From contig NC_087069.1 in assembly GCF_963678635.1 (NCBI RefSeq), positions 54,012,635 through 54,076,634 on the forward strand: a stretch of DNA of 64,000 bases, written 5' to 3'. This document shows, piece by piece, positions 7,801 through 17,700 of this stretch (the stretch's first letter is position 1; each line of letters starts with the position of its first letter). The notes below the pieces were generated by a model. That model did no database searches. It was given only the letters and a program-made list of their open reading frames with translations, and was not told the DNA's origin. The stretch comes from Symsagittifera roscoffensis (lineage: Eukaryota; Xenacoelomorpha; Acoela; Convolutidae). A program made the translations under genes and the position numbers.

Positions 7801-10404
7801 CTAAGGGCTCAACGAAATGATAGGATGACGAGCAGTCTCAAGAGATGGATTGAGAATGGAGCACCTGATAAGGGAGACTTGGAAGAAGACAGCTACAAAA
7901 CCCTGAAGCAATTCTACCTGAAGCGAAACGACTTGTTGTACCTGAATAAGGACGGAATCGTAGCCTGTAAGCGCAAGGAGGAGGACAAGGTCCTTTATAA
8001 ATACAATTCAATAGTGTTACCACAGTTGTACCAGACCGAATTACTCTTTCGTTCACATGATCAGATGGGTCATCAAGGCGTGGACAAAGTGTATAACAGG
8101 ATACAGAAACAATTTGAATGGCCGGGATTGAAGAAGGCTTGTGAGAAGTGGATCGCAGCATGCCTGTCATGTCAGCAAGCGAAGGATCCCAGGAAGCTGA
8201 GGTTCCCCCTACAGTCAATAGAGTCGTCAGGTTTCAACGAAGTGGTGCAAATTGATCATCAGAAAATTTGTATGACAGCAACGGGTTATAATCAGGTGCT
8301 GGTAATGATCGACCACTTTACAAAGTATGCGGAGGCAGCACCCTGCATGACAGCATCGGCAGAAGAAACATGCGATCATTTGACAAATGTGTGGATAGCA
8401 AGGCATGGCTGCCCCATCACGTTCCAATCGGACAATGGCAAAGCATTCGTAGGTGATCTCACAAAAGAGTTAATGAAAAGGTCGCAGGTAGCGCAGTCCC
8501 ACTCGACCACTTATCACCCGCAAACGAATGGCCTAGTCGAGAGGCAGAATCGCACACTGGTATCCATGTTGAGAGTCTACTGCTCACGCTACATGGATGA
8601 CTGGGACAAGCACTTGCCGCAAGTGATGGGTGCTTACAACAGCACGGAGCATTCCACCACGGGAATAAGTCCACATATGATGCTGACGGGTCACGAAAAA
8701 GCACTCCCATTAACGTTCTTCTACCCTGAATATGAAGGGAAGAGGACAGCACCGCAAACGTACGTGCGGGACGTTATTAGAAGACAGCAGGACCTTAATG
8801 ACTTATGCAGGAGGAATACGCAACAGGCGCAAATTAGACAAAAAAGGAGGTTTGATAAAAAAACAGCCGATGCAAAAGCCTACTCAGTTGGCGATTACGT
8901 CTGGGTGTTCCAGGAAGTGGTTCCACCAAAAGGAACCAAGAAACTATTAAAGAAATGGCGTGGTCCATTTCAGATAACAGAGGTGCATCAAGGAGGTCGT
9001 TTTTATCGGCTGAGCACTGGAAGAGCGGCTCATTACGAGAATATCAAAACGCACAATGCCTCGTCAGAGGATTGGTGCATCCCAGCGGACATGCAAGAGG
9101 GAGACTATTTAATTGTGGATCCTGCTTGTGAAGTGAATGAGAGGGGTACTCGCGACAAGAACGACGGGAACGAGGTGGTGGACGATTGCGATCTACCACT
9201 GGATCTCGAGTTGACTGAGCGAGTAGAGGTGGACGATGAAACTCTACCCTATGCCGAAGAAGACTGGGATTGCCCGGAACAAACCGAAATTGACAAAGGA
9301 ATACAGCCTGACTTTCCTCTCACCATGGAAACACGCCAAAGCAAGAAAGGAAAAAACCAGAAGAAATACAATCCGTATGGCGAGGACTTCGTTGTAGACA
9401 GGATAGTAGTGAGTGATGTCATAGACTCGCTGGTGGGACTGGACGAAGTGGCGATGCTAGGGGAAATCGACCTTGTGAACGATATGGATCAAGATTGGAT
9501 CGACGATCGATCAGAACCGGAAGTGGAGTTCGAACCAGAGGCGGAACAGACTCATGAGCAAGAACTAACAAACTTGCGCGTGCTCGAATGGCTCCACGAT
9601 CTGCCGACAGATCCAAAAGAGACGATCCTGACGATTCAGGACGTCGATAGAGACGGCGTCAAATACATCAGTCATGACAATACCGAGTCCAACTGGGTCG
9701 CCCCAGATGGTCCTCTACGTGTTCCACAATCCAACCTCGGTCTCCTAGACTTTGGGCGATCGACGGGGACGTCGATGGATATTTTTGTCCGGGGAGTGGG
9801 GGTAGGACTCACCCACACCGAAAATCTCATAAGAAAAAAATTGAAATCGGCAAGGGAAACCGGAGAACTAGAGACAGAGGGCGAGAATGCTAAGAAACCA
9901 CCTTTTGGACGAATCTTTGAATCGTATTTTGATCTCCCGAACCACTATTCGAACAATATCGTTATAACGGACAGCGATTTCATACTCACGGAACGCACGT
10001 GCGCCATAGCGATAACTGCGGACGTAAGCTTCAAAACAGCACTAGCGGCCGACTTTAAAAGAGAGTACAAGAATATCGAGTTTTTGTGGAAACAGAGGCC
10101 GGGTGTAGGAGGAATGATAGCGTTGCCCCCTGTTGCATCACAGATACCAGGGAAATATTTGTGTTTTTTGGTTACGAAAGCTACTGATAGGCAACACGTG
10201 AATCCGGAGAGCTTGGTATTGGCCTTGACTCGACTTAGGGATTTCCTGGTTGAGAGAGGTGTGACCTCTCTCTCGTTGCCAGTTTATGATCCCAATAGAG
10301 GGAAGCTACACCCGAGAGAGTTGTACGCTCTTGTGCATGTGATATTTTCAGAGACTGACATAGAGGTTTACTTACATAAAAAATACTATCTGAGCATATG
10401 CTAA
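4828..10404 (+). CDS. pol: Pol: reverse transcriptase, RNase H, integrase and C-terminal macro-like domain
   Basis: About 1858 codons (usual Ty3/gypsy Pol: about 1000-1200). RT spans about residues 155-335 with FTTLDLGSAFWQVPL and the catalytic YVDD near residue 284. RNase H starts at VLDTDAS (about 432) and includes an AEMFAV Glu, a VDNRAL Asp and a DSLSK end. A linker of about 450 residues, rich in Ser and Glu, holds LSGES repeats (about 774-835). Integrase follows: an H-H-C-C zinc site from HDQMGHQG (about 1076), then Asp in QIDHQ (about 1141), Asp in QSDNG (about 1200) and Glu in LVERQN (about 1236), giving an intact D,D,E triad. A GPY-like segment (KWRGPFQI) lies near 1375. The acidic C-terminal extension ends in a macro-like domain (about 1717-1855). 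Pol would make and insert the cDNA. Confidence 0.9.
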   Translation, partial: ALPLNTDFLSVEKLKKFDVTKCPLHANQECIMKRVIELKSSRKLFSMKSETDDGLSSCSNFPERPTGAELAANRPVLPEIEHLKGKISDKELDSLRAVLDRNADVFSKHKADIGCCNFVEHEIEIEEGSVPHREGARRMTPNKSEACRKEFEMLMEYDMIEPSKSPWACGVVMAKKKGGQLRFCCDFRYLNAVTIKDAYPIPRIDESLSKLGDAKFFTTLDLGSAFWQVPLRKQDREKTGFACELGLFQWKRMPFGLCNATATFQRLMAQALTSVTKKYGNLIMCYVDDVVIATPTLEDHIERLEEVFSCMKQAGLKCKPSKCEILRDSIKYLGRLVDKHGVRPDPEAVEAVLTWKAPKTDTQLMSFLGFANYYREFIKGYADKIYPMQRLMRNKGKKFTWTDEAQVSFENIKRELCEAPVLGMPTEKGMFVLDTDASVVALSGILHQEQEWNGRTVLRQIAYGSKVLSDTEMKYGAPKAEMFAVITFVEKYRAYLGSAPFKLRVDNRALAWLKTYSMDQSYIGRWIVRLDGYHMIIEHRTRDKHQNADSLSKKTEFYERLEEKQANQSEIKDGFSFLDKETYDKLPLTRWLDKSGHPIPGHPDLPVETAAEIKLLARGEPVPLDLLVRSNLVQPELTRLGINSIALLNKTVNVAPDVMGKLRDLLDREVNRHDREWMETMQRLTVTERTEKRPVSIRSRGVERDCRSIVNQLVTSMPKEVLLRTSFTEYGTSNQNQATEEVRIRSKSSFTRRVHFTDAKEEYEPSPDCSSMDETMSGESDTFEPVKDVSSDESDTFEPVQDDLSGERLTRPPRGRILSGESALKRPMDRVLSGESRNISDNLEYDVEESVDSSVDSRPQSWDNTSETASNSDMSEIAIHSLLVDWKQRGLDRETHQDPDRNRYTSDEEGTVVDNAANELELIAVSKRPTRLLPHGTVVRTNLEPSVQEATPLKKIWCVKLMDDAHAPVIMSGQMNVVKTYLKARYRLSDLLRAQRNDRMTSSLKRWIENGAPDKGDLEEDSYKTLKQFYLKRNDLLYLNKDGIVACKRKEEDKVLYKYNSIVLPQLYQTELLFRSHDQMGHQGVDKVYNRIQKQFEWPGLKKACEKWIAACLSCQQAKDPRKLRFPLQSIESSGFNEVVQIDHQKICMTATGYNQVLVMIDHFTKYAEAAPCMTASAEETCDHLTNVWIARHGCPITFQSDNGKAFVGDLTKELMKRSQVAQSHSTTYHPQTNGLVERQNRTLVSMLRVYCSRYMDDWDKHLPQVMGAYNSTEHSTTGISPHMMLTGHEKALPLTFFYPEYEGKRTAPQTYVRDVIRRQQDLNDLCRRNTQQAQIRQKRRFDKKTADAKAYSVGDYVWVFQEVVPPKGTKKLLKKWRGPFQITEVHQGGRFYRLSTGRAAHYENIKTHNASSEDWCIPADMQEGDYLIVDPACEVNERGTRDKNDGNEVVDDCDLPLDLELTERVEVDDETLPYAEEDWDCPEQTEIDKGIQPDFPLTMETRQSKKGKNQKKYNPYGEDFVVDRIVVSDVIDSLVGLDEVAMLGEIDLVNDMDQDWIDDRSEPEVEFEPEAEQTHEQELTNLRVLEWLHDLPTDPKETILTIQDVDRDGVKYISHDNTESNWVAPDGPLRVPQSNLGLLDFGRSTGTSMDIFVRGVGVGLTHTENLIRKKLKSARETGELETEGENAKKPPFGRIFESYFDLPNHYSNNIVITDSDFILTERTCAIAITADVSFKTALAADFKREYKNIEFLWKQRPGVGGMIALPPVASQIPGKYLCFLVTKATDRQHVNPESLVLALTRLRDFLVERGVTSLSLPVYDPNRGKLHPRELYALVHVIFSETDIEVYLHKKYYLSIC
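7154..7333 (+). repeat. Cluster of TTGTCCGGGGAGT motifs inside pol
   Basis: Four copies of a 12-13 bp motif: TGTCCGGGGAGT 7154-7165, TTGTCCGGGGAG 7237-7248, and TTGTCCGGGGAGT at 7279-7291 and 7321-7333. Here they encode the repeated (M/L)SGES or LSGER. Two further exact copies lie at 9785-9797, in another reading frame (FVRGV), and at 20451-20463, non-coding. The conserved unit is therefore the nucleotide motif rather than the peptide. Confidence 0.8.
9979..10401 (+). other. Macro-like (TARG1/OARD1-type) domain at the Pol C-terminus
   Basis: The last about 140 residues of Pol follow the layout of the TARG1/OARD1 macro family, which removes ADP-ribose from glutamate/aspartate. The order seen is: a CAIAITADVSF strand, an ALAADFKREY helix, YLCFLVTKAT, a VLALTRLRDFLVERGVTSLSLPV segment (split in two in the family by the helix) and a DIEVYLHKKY end. 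From family knowledge, the Lys in the LxTK motif, equivalent to the reactive Lys, is kept. The Gly-rich GAG loop reads KTA. The IGCGLDR loop reads YDPNRGK, so the catalytic Asp is replaced by Gly. I infer a macro fold that may bind a nucleotide or be a non-enzymatic remnant. The fold call is by eye and needs a profile search. Confidence 0.65.
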
Positions 10405-10846
10405 GAATTGCGCTCGGCGATAAGTGGTTTTTATTAAGTTGCTCGATAAGAATTAGAGTCAAGTTTTAGGTTAGGTTTTAGGTACAGTATTAGGGATTAG
10501 GTTTTTATATGATAGTATAGGTGTGTGATGTTTATGTGTTTATGTTATGTTATTGTTATGATATGTTTTATGTTTGTGTCATCAAGGTGACAGCGCTTAT
10601 TCGTGCTACTCTGACAAAGATAAAGGTGGACGATCCACCTTGGTGCTAAATTTTAAATCAGAATTGGGAAGAGAATTTCAATGGAGAGTTTTAAAGAATT
10701 GATTGATGTTGCATCCAAAAATGATGGCTATAACTCGCGACCTGTTTTTTAGATCTTGATTGATCGAAAATTGTTTACTGAACACTGAATCAGAGGAGAC
10801 AGAAAGAAATTACACGACACGACAACAAGAATCAACACGAAAAGAA
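10405..10846 (+). other. Pol-ORF4 spacer with hairpin and possible splice acceptor
   Basis: 440 bp without a convincing gene. It holds a T/G-rich stretch (10,500-10,590), a perfect 8-bp hairpin AAGGTGGA 10623-10630 / TCCACCTT 10634-10641, and a strong acceptor-like CCTGTTTTTTAG ending at 10752, about 95 bp before the ORF4 ATG. The acceptor suggests that ORF4/ORF5 are expressed from a spliced RNA, as env-position genes often are. No promoter is recognised. Confidence 0.4.
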
Positions 10847-11704
10847 ATGGGTGACACGAACGAACTCATGGAATTCCTCTCAGCGAGTCTAGGAGCGACT
10901 CTAGACGAGATCTATCAGCGGCTGATCGATTGTGATTTTACACGAGAAGACCCGGGGTTGGCGATGTTTGTGGTCGCACTCCTCAATGCACTGGGAAGAG
11001 AGGGTCGAGGGAATCGCCCTACAGAAGTCGTGTTGATGTTGGCCTTCGGTGAGTCCGGGACCGCCGAGAGAGGCCGAAACCGATTGATGAGATGGAGGCG
11101 CGGAGAGATGTCTGGCCACGACCTGGCTCGTGAGCCAGGACTAGGTGAGCAAAGGGACCACCGGCTAGGTGAGATGCCCTTGCCCGTCCAACCTGCGCAG
11201 CCACTCATTGGAGCGAAGAGACAACGTGATGGGCCAGGCCCGTCACACTCTGTCGACTCTCCAACAGCTGCTCCTCCCCTAAAGAGAGTGAGAGTGAGCG
11301 AGATAGAGATCCAGACGTCGGAGACGATTGAGACACTGGAGAAGAAGGAGAGAGATCAGAGTGAGCTGTGTGCCAAACTTCAGGAGTACAGGGCCATAGC
11401 TCGGGAGAGAGACGAATGGAAAAAGAAATTTGAAGATCTGCAGGTGGCCTACAAGGAGGATGAGATAAAGCACCTGAAGGAGCTGTATATGGCGAAGTTG
11501 AGCCAAGTGTCACCGGAAATCCTGGCGAGCATGAGGTTCTCGGAGGGATCTAACGACACACGCCCCAGGACAACAGCGCAGGAGCTGTGCGCATCGAGAG
11601 GACCTGAGGTTCTGGATTTGCGTGCATCAAAGGGGGCCCGAGGCTCCTCAGCAGACACGACCGTCTGCTTCGAGTCAGAGGTTTACGATACCAGACCCTT
11701 CTGA
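10847..11704 (+). CDS. ORF4: helical/coiled-coil protein in the env position
   Basis: 285 codons from the ATG at 10847. The frame is open from further upstream, but this is the first good ATG. The N-terminal about 90 residues look helical and hydrophobic-patterned (MEFLSASLGATLDEIYQRL), followed by an Arg/Gly-rich stretch. The middle is Pro-rich. Residues about 150-215 are a charged heptad region (ETLEKKERDQSELCAKLQEY) typical of coiled coil. No signal peptide or membrane segment is seen, so it is not an envelope glycoprotein. No family is recognised. It ends at TGA 11702-11704, where ORF5 continues in +1, so ORF4 may be the N-terminal part of a very large ORF4-ORF5 fusion as well as a separate product. 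An oligomerisation or structural role is inference. Confidence 0.65.
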   Translation: MGDTNELMEFLSASLGATLDEIYQRLIDCDFTREDPGLAMFVVALLNALGREGRGNRPTEVVLMLAFGESGTAERGRNRLMRWRRGEMSGHDLAREPGLGEQRDHRLGEMPLPVQPAQPLIGAKRQRDGPGPSHSVDSPTAAPPLKRVRVSEIEIQTSETIETLEKKERDQSELCAKLQEYRAIARERDEWKKKFEDLQVAYKEDEIKHLKELYMAKLSQVSPEILASMRFSEGSNDTRPRTTAQELCASRGPEVLDLRASKGARGSSADTTVCFESEVYDTRPF

Positions 11705-11712
11705 CACCTATC
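11690..11712 (+). other. ORF4/ORF5 +1 recoding site at a UGA stop
   Basis: ORF4 ends CCC TTC TGA (11696-11704) and is followed by C. The ORF5 frame is +1 and stays open back to a TGA at 11532-11534, a 170-nt overlap without an ATG. Skipping the T at 11702 gives GAC ACC TAT, in frame with ORF5. The core TTC TGA C closely resembles the bacterial prfB site (CUU UGA C). The first ATG inside ORF5 is at 11760, so internal initiation is the alternative. Confidence 0.5.
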
Positions 11713-14700
11713 TAGCTCCTCAATTTCAGGAATCATTTAACCAAGTGGCCAGAGCCGCGATGGATGAGATCAACAGAGGCACTGAGCGGACACTGGCTAG
11801 GATCGTTCCTTCCCAGCGTCGTGATCATTCATCAAATAGCTCGGAGCGAGCAACCCGCACGATAGCGTGTTCTGCGCCTGGTGGAGTCTTTGAGAAGTCT
11901 CGCGTGGTAGACATCAGGAAGAATCTGATGGCACGTCATCAGTTCACGCAAGTGCCAGCCGAGCATCCTCGAGCCTGCCTGAATGACATGAGCTGGAACC
12001 CCGCCACGAACGACCAAGTAATTCCCCCAGGGAGTCGCCATTTGATCATTGGAGACAGTTTGGTGAGAGATCTGAATGAGATCTTCGTCTATGGTCATTC
12101 TACCATTCTGTCCTTTGGAGGAGCCTCAGTGGCTCAAGTCATCAAAATGATGGAGTTCCAGAGCGAGGATCATTTGGATACATTAATAATAATGCTGGGG
12201 ACCAATGACGTCTCGAGAGCCCCCGTGACTCCGGAGAACAAGTGGGAACCTCTATTGGTGTGTCTCTTGAACGAATTGAAAGAAAAGTACAGACCCAAAC
12301 TCGTGATCCTGTGCACGATACCACCAAATCCTTTGGGCACCATAGCTGCAGATTTCATGAATGGCAACGTGACGCGGTGGAATGAAATGACCCGCAGTCT
12401 GGTGAGAAACAACCCTGGCGAGTTGCGACTCCTGGATCTCGAAAATATGCTGCGCATGACTGACCACATCGCGCTCACTAAAGATGGAGTGCACTTCAAT
12501 ACCCAACGAGGGAGGCATTGGATTAATGATGTGTTTCAGACGCAATTGAGGGAAGCGGAGCAAGAGTCGAGGGCGACCGGTTCTTTGGCTCGGACCAATT
12601 CGACCGGAGGGAGTAGAATAAGGGCAACCGTGCCCGAATCCCTCGCCAACCGTCTAGGGCCCTTGGCAACGGAGACGGTTGGAGCCGCAACCGTCGCTCC
12701 GAGCTCGAACGTGAGAGACAGGCTAGGGACTGCTCCTCCTCCCAGGCCGCAATCGATTGGAAGCCGACTCGGCAGATCGGTGGAACAGAACAACAGGAAT
12801 AACTCCCAGACCGCGTCTAGGAGGAACGATTCGCCTGCCACGACAAATCCTGCTTCGACAGCAGGACCGTCTACAAGTACCGTGCCAGCGGAGGGGATCG
12901 AATCAGGCAGCAGGCTGCTTTGGAATAGATCAGATCCTAGTCATTGGGGCCAGTATAAGACGGACATCTCGGCGAAGTTGAATATGAATACCTTGACGTG
13001 TCGGGAGGATGCGATGAGAATGACTGGCGGTGAAAGTCCCACAGTGTCGCGACTTTATCGGATACCGGGTGTGGATTGGCTGCTAGCAGAGCAGGAGAAA
13101 TTCAGCTCCTCGACCTCACTCCGACATGTAGACCTGGATGGATTACCTCATGACAATACCTTTGGACCTTTAAACACCCGGTCGCTCACCGACGTTCGAG
13201 ATAGGACCCGGGAAAGGACACCACCTGTGCGCAAGGGCAAGTTCCAGACGGAGAACAAGCCCAATAACAAACATCACAAGATGTACAGACAATTCGCTAA
13301 ACCACCCGGTCAGACGCCGGGCGAGTATTCGAGGGATTACCCCCGAACTACAACAGTGGTTGGAGACGATAAGAGATACGGGAACCTGAAGGCCCCAATA
13401 GGCGATGGCCTTTTTGCAGCTTATGACCCCTTGGACATGAAGGCTGCCAAATATCTGGTTGTGGCCGGCTCCGATTATCTCTACACGCCCCGTTCTCTAT
13501 TCTGGCCCGATGTGATTTTCTTAACGGCGCCTAAACTGGACTGGGGACAGGCGATAGGCATGATGATAAGTGTACGGAGAGTGGTCAGCATGGAGCCGCA
13601 GGTAATAGTGGTTGCAGGCTCAAATGATCATCTACAAAGCAGAGGCTTATTGTCACGTCTGACGGATGGATCGATCCCGAGTAACGAAGTTATAGGGGAG
13701 GCGATAATGACACTGCTCTCGGCGATGGCCGAGGTAGAGGCAGCAGCAAGACAACGTTTCACCATGAATGTGGTGAAGGTGATCTTCGTATTGTCACCAG
13801 GCTACGCTGCGTTGCCTGAACCCCTTCAATTTGTGTACACAATGGTCACGACGATAGCAGAGGGGATATTTAACGTGATAATTCCTGCCCCAAACAGAGT
13901 GGTGGACCCGGACAATTACTATCCGTCCCGATCTGAGCTTCCCGCCGTTTGGGCTGACATTTCGAATGCCATACAGGGGCTCAGAGATTGTAGCACAACT
14001 CGGTTGGTGCTAGATGAAGTTCTGGGGTTGGAGCTGTCCAACTTCGCAAGATTACTGAAGCTAAGACCAGGGGTAGGTGACGATCATCTGTTAGTACAAC
14101 AGGTGGCTGATGATCTCTGGTTCAGACAGATGGATCATGCAGAGAATGAGCAGGGAAGGATGATCAGAAAGAATATGACGTCAGCAGAGGAGGACCTCAT
14201 GACAATGGCTTTGCGTACGAAGCCACACAACAACATATGGTTGTATCTGTCACCGAGGCTGTGCACCTTGGGTGAGGACGCGTTTGAGCATGCGCCGGCA
14301 ATAATTAAAGAGATACACGCGTATCTGAAGAATCTACTTAATGCCCGGGAGTTGGCTGGAGGCAAGATGTTGAAACTGATGCAAGACGTAAACACGATGT
14401 CGCTGGACAAGTTCCAAGCTGACGTGCTGGCCACGAAGGCACAGTATGAACGATCAGATGCTATCTTGGGTGGAATGGGAGTGGGATGGACGTCATCTTT
14501 CCTATCGACGTGCTATCCGAAGGCATCTAGGAACCTGATCGCGAGCTTCGTCAAAGACATCAGGAAGTTGTCGATTGGCCTGGTGCTAGCCTTATACGTG
14601 ACATTTGGTCATGAAAACTTTGTGAAAGGACCGGCAAACCTCTTTACCCAAGCGTTGGCAGATTTGAGATTGGACGGACTCCTGACTCTGATTGCCATGA

Positions 14701-17700
14701 CCTATGGTCGACTGGGAGATTTGCTTGTGCTATTACGTTACCCTGAACAACTACAGGGACCCAGTCGTGAGTTCAATGCACAGTTGGAAACCGCCTCGCT
14801 CAAGAAGATGAAAGACTGGAGGACTCTCCTGCTTCAATACCTCTTGCAACAGAACAGAAGCGTCACAGGAGAGGACAAGGTGGCGACGAACGAAGGCGAA
14901 TGTAAGCAGTATTGTGGCATGCCCTTACTAACAGACTTAGCTGTCATGATGCGGATTGATCCGTTGGCTCTGGTCCACGGACTGAGGGAATTCGTCACAG
15001 TGGTGTATGGACCGGTGATGTCTTTTGCGTTCCCGGATGTGCAAGTTAAAGCGTACAGGAATTCAGTGTTGTACGTCCACCTGGTCTCAGTAGTGGATTG
15101 TTCCGTGCTGAATTGGGTAGAACAGAGTGAACTGAGGAAGCTGGCTAGCGACGATAGGCTGTTTGGAAGAATAGCAGAGCCAGGCTGGGTGTTGATGGAC
15201 TTCAACAACCACTTCAAATGCAGAATGGGCCGTGAGGATCTGTCCCACATCCAGTTTAACCCAAAACTCTGGAATTTGAGACCAGTGGTGAAGGATACAG
15301 GAGAGGCTGTGGGAGTACCTCAATTGCCGGGAGCCTATGCCCATGCGAAAGAGAATCAACAAACATGGCTTCCTGGGTCCAGGCCGCTGCCGGACCAATG
15401 CCATCGATATCCACCGATAAGGAGGATGTTGTTGGGAGTCACATCTCCCATCACTGCCCCTCGTATTGGAGCAGCTCGTGACGCAGAGAAGAGAATGCTG
15501 AAGTGGAGTGGAGGGATGGAGCCGCGCTTCATCAGCTGGAACGTTGCTGCCGATCATACGTTCGACTTCTCATTCCCCGATGCCTGGAGCAGGAAAAAGA
15601 TCAAAGCACTACCCTCCAGGAGACCAGAGGTCTCGGCTGAAACGTGGAACGAAGTATATTCTTCCGCGGATGACTTATCGAGACTGAAGTGGTCAGGAGA
15701 AGCGAAAGTGGTGATGCTGGAGGTGGCAAGGGAGAGCAGAGGAGGCTCATATATAACGATAGAGGACCTGGCCCCACATGGCGAGGAGTTGGTAGAGTTC
15801 CTGGTCGATGATGAATTGTTTTATCATGCAGGAGACATGGCCGTACCGGCTCGGCCGGATTCGGGCACAGACGCGCGACAAGGACCCTCGGGACCTAGGC
15901 CGAAACCTGATGCGGACGACGATGAATTGATGGATCAGGACGATAACGATGACGGGACCGGAAGTAAGACGGAGAAACCGGGAGAGACCGATCTAGGAGC
16001 GTTGGAAAGGGACTTGCTAGAATACCGGTTCAGTGAAGACGATGATGGGGAAGTCGATGGGAGTTTATTGTTAATGGCACCATCGTCCTTCATGTCTCCT
16101 ACAAAGGAGGCGTCGGCCGATCTATCTCCGATAGACCCAATAAGCCAGGCTAGAGAGTGCCGAAGCAGGGATCCGCAGAAACTGCTTTATGAATCACCAA
16201 GGAGGAGGAAAATCGAAGAGTCAATGAAGATATCGTTCCTCAGCACATTACCAGAAGAAGAATGGGAAAGATATCAAATGGAGTTGGAAGGCAAGACAGG
16301 AGCAATCTGGAGCCGAGTAAACTTCATGGAGAAATCTTGGGACGTGATAAGGCGATATGGGACGCAGTCCATAATGAAGGTGGGATTGAACCAACCCATC
16401 ATGCGTGAGGTCCTAGAAAAAATAGTGAGCTCCATGGAGTCGGATGTTCTGACAGAGTCAGTAACAGAAGACAGTGCCGATGATCAGCATGTTGCAAAGA
16501 AATTACCTGTCAGACGAACCAGGAAAGGGCTGAAGCGACTAAAAGGGAAAACAGGAAGTCGAGCCATGAACCCGAGAGTGGTGAAGTCAAGAGCCAGCGC
16601 AGTGGTGACCTCTTTAGCGAGCGCAGGTCGTTCAGGCGAGAGCGGGCAGGGAGATAGTACAACGCTGACAGGGGGAGAAAAAGAGAATCTGATACCCCCT
16701 ATGCTCTTGGCAGGTCTGACCGTAACCGCCACAAAGTCAAAGAAGACGGCGCGAACCCTGGCAGACACTAAGTTAGAAATGGAAGTAATCAGTCAATGTG
16801 GATCTGGAGGACTTGAAAATTATAGGCCCTCGCGAATCAACATGGCCAAGTTGAAACTGGAAGGACAACTCGACGTGGTCGAGTACAGTCGAATAACTGT
16901 GCCGGAATCGGTCCACATGGGAGATCCGGCAGGGGGTTATGAGGAGATGTTGAAAGCGAGGAACTCCGCGAGAGGGCACCTGATGGCTTGGAGCGAGAAG
17001 AGAGCCATGCAAGAATACTTGAAGGGGCTTACGGAGAACTCTAACTTCAATCGAAGAGAGTATGGCACAGTAATGTCATCAGAAGCGAACGAAATTGGAT
17101 TGGAAAAACTGCTAGAAATTTCTTGGAGGGCGGCCCTCCAGAAATACTTCGATGAGACGATGAATGCACCTGCTACTGTGGCAGCATACCTGGCTCATCC
17201 TTGCGTGAGAACTGATCTGCAAGTACGACTGGCTTGGTGCTTGATGGGCATCAAAAAGGCGGAGTATGAAGCCAGTAATGACTCAAAATCACGAGAACAG
17301 GAGCTAGAGTTAATGGAAGCTCTACGAGCATTGATTTCGAAAGACGATTCAGCGATAGCATGGGCTAAGCGTAAGGATGCCCTTTGCTTTGTCAGGTTCG
17401 TGGTGGATCGCATCCCCACTCCTGTGTTGGGAGAATGTATAAAGATCATTCGGCAAAAGGGAGTTGATTGCGAAAGGAACTTCCTTAGGGCACTCCTAGA
17501 GCTATATCAGGACATGCCATTGACCGTGCCAAGCAAGGAGTCGAATGATATGGAAAGCTATCGCAAGTTGGAAGAGGTGAGGAGATACTCCAACAAAGAA
17601 TTGAGAGTGAGCAGAGACTTAATTGAAGCGGCCAGAGGACAAAAGGAGTTTGCAACACTAGGGAAACTGAAGTCGTTCCAATATGTGTCTGGCATACCGG

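Noticed and set aside
1173-10404. Many antisense open frames over gag and pol (for example 1936-2469, 7029-7439)
   Set aside because: GC-rich coding sequence on the plus strand creates open shadow frames; none has a recognisable domain.
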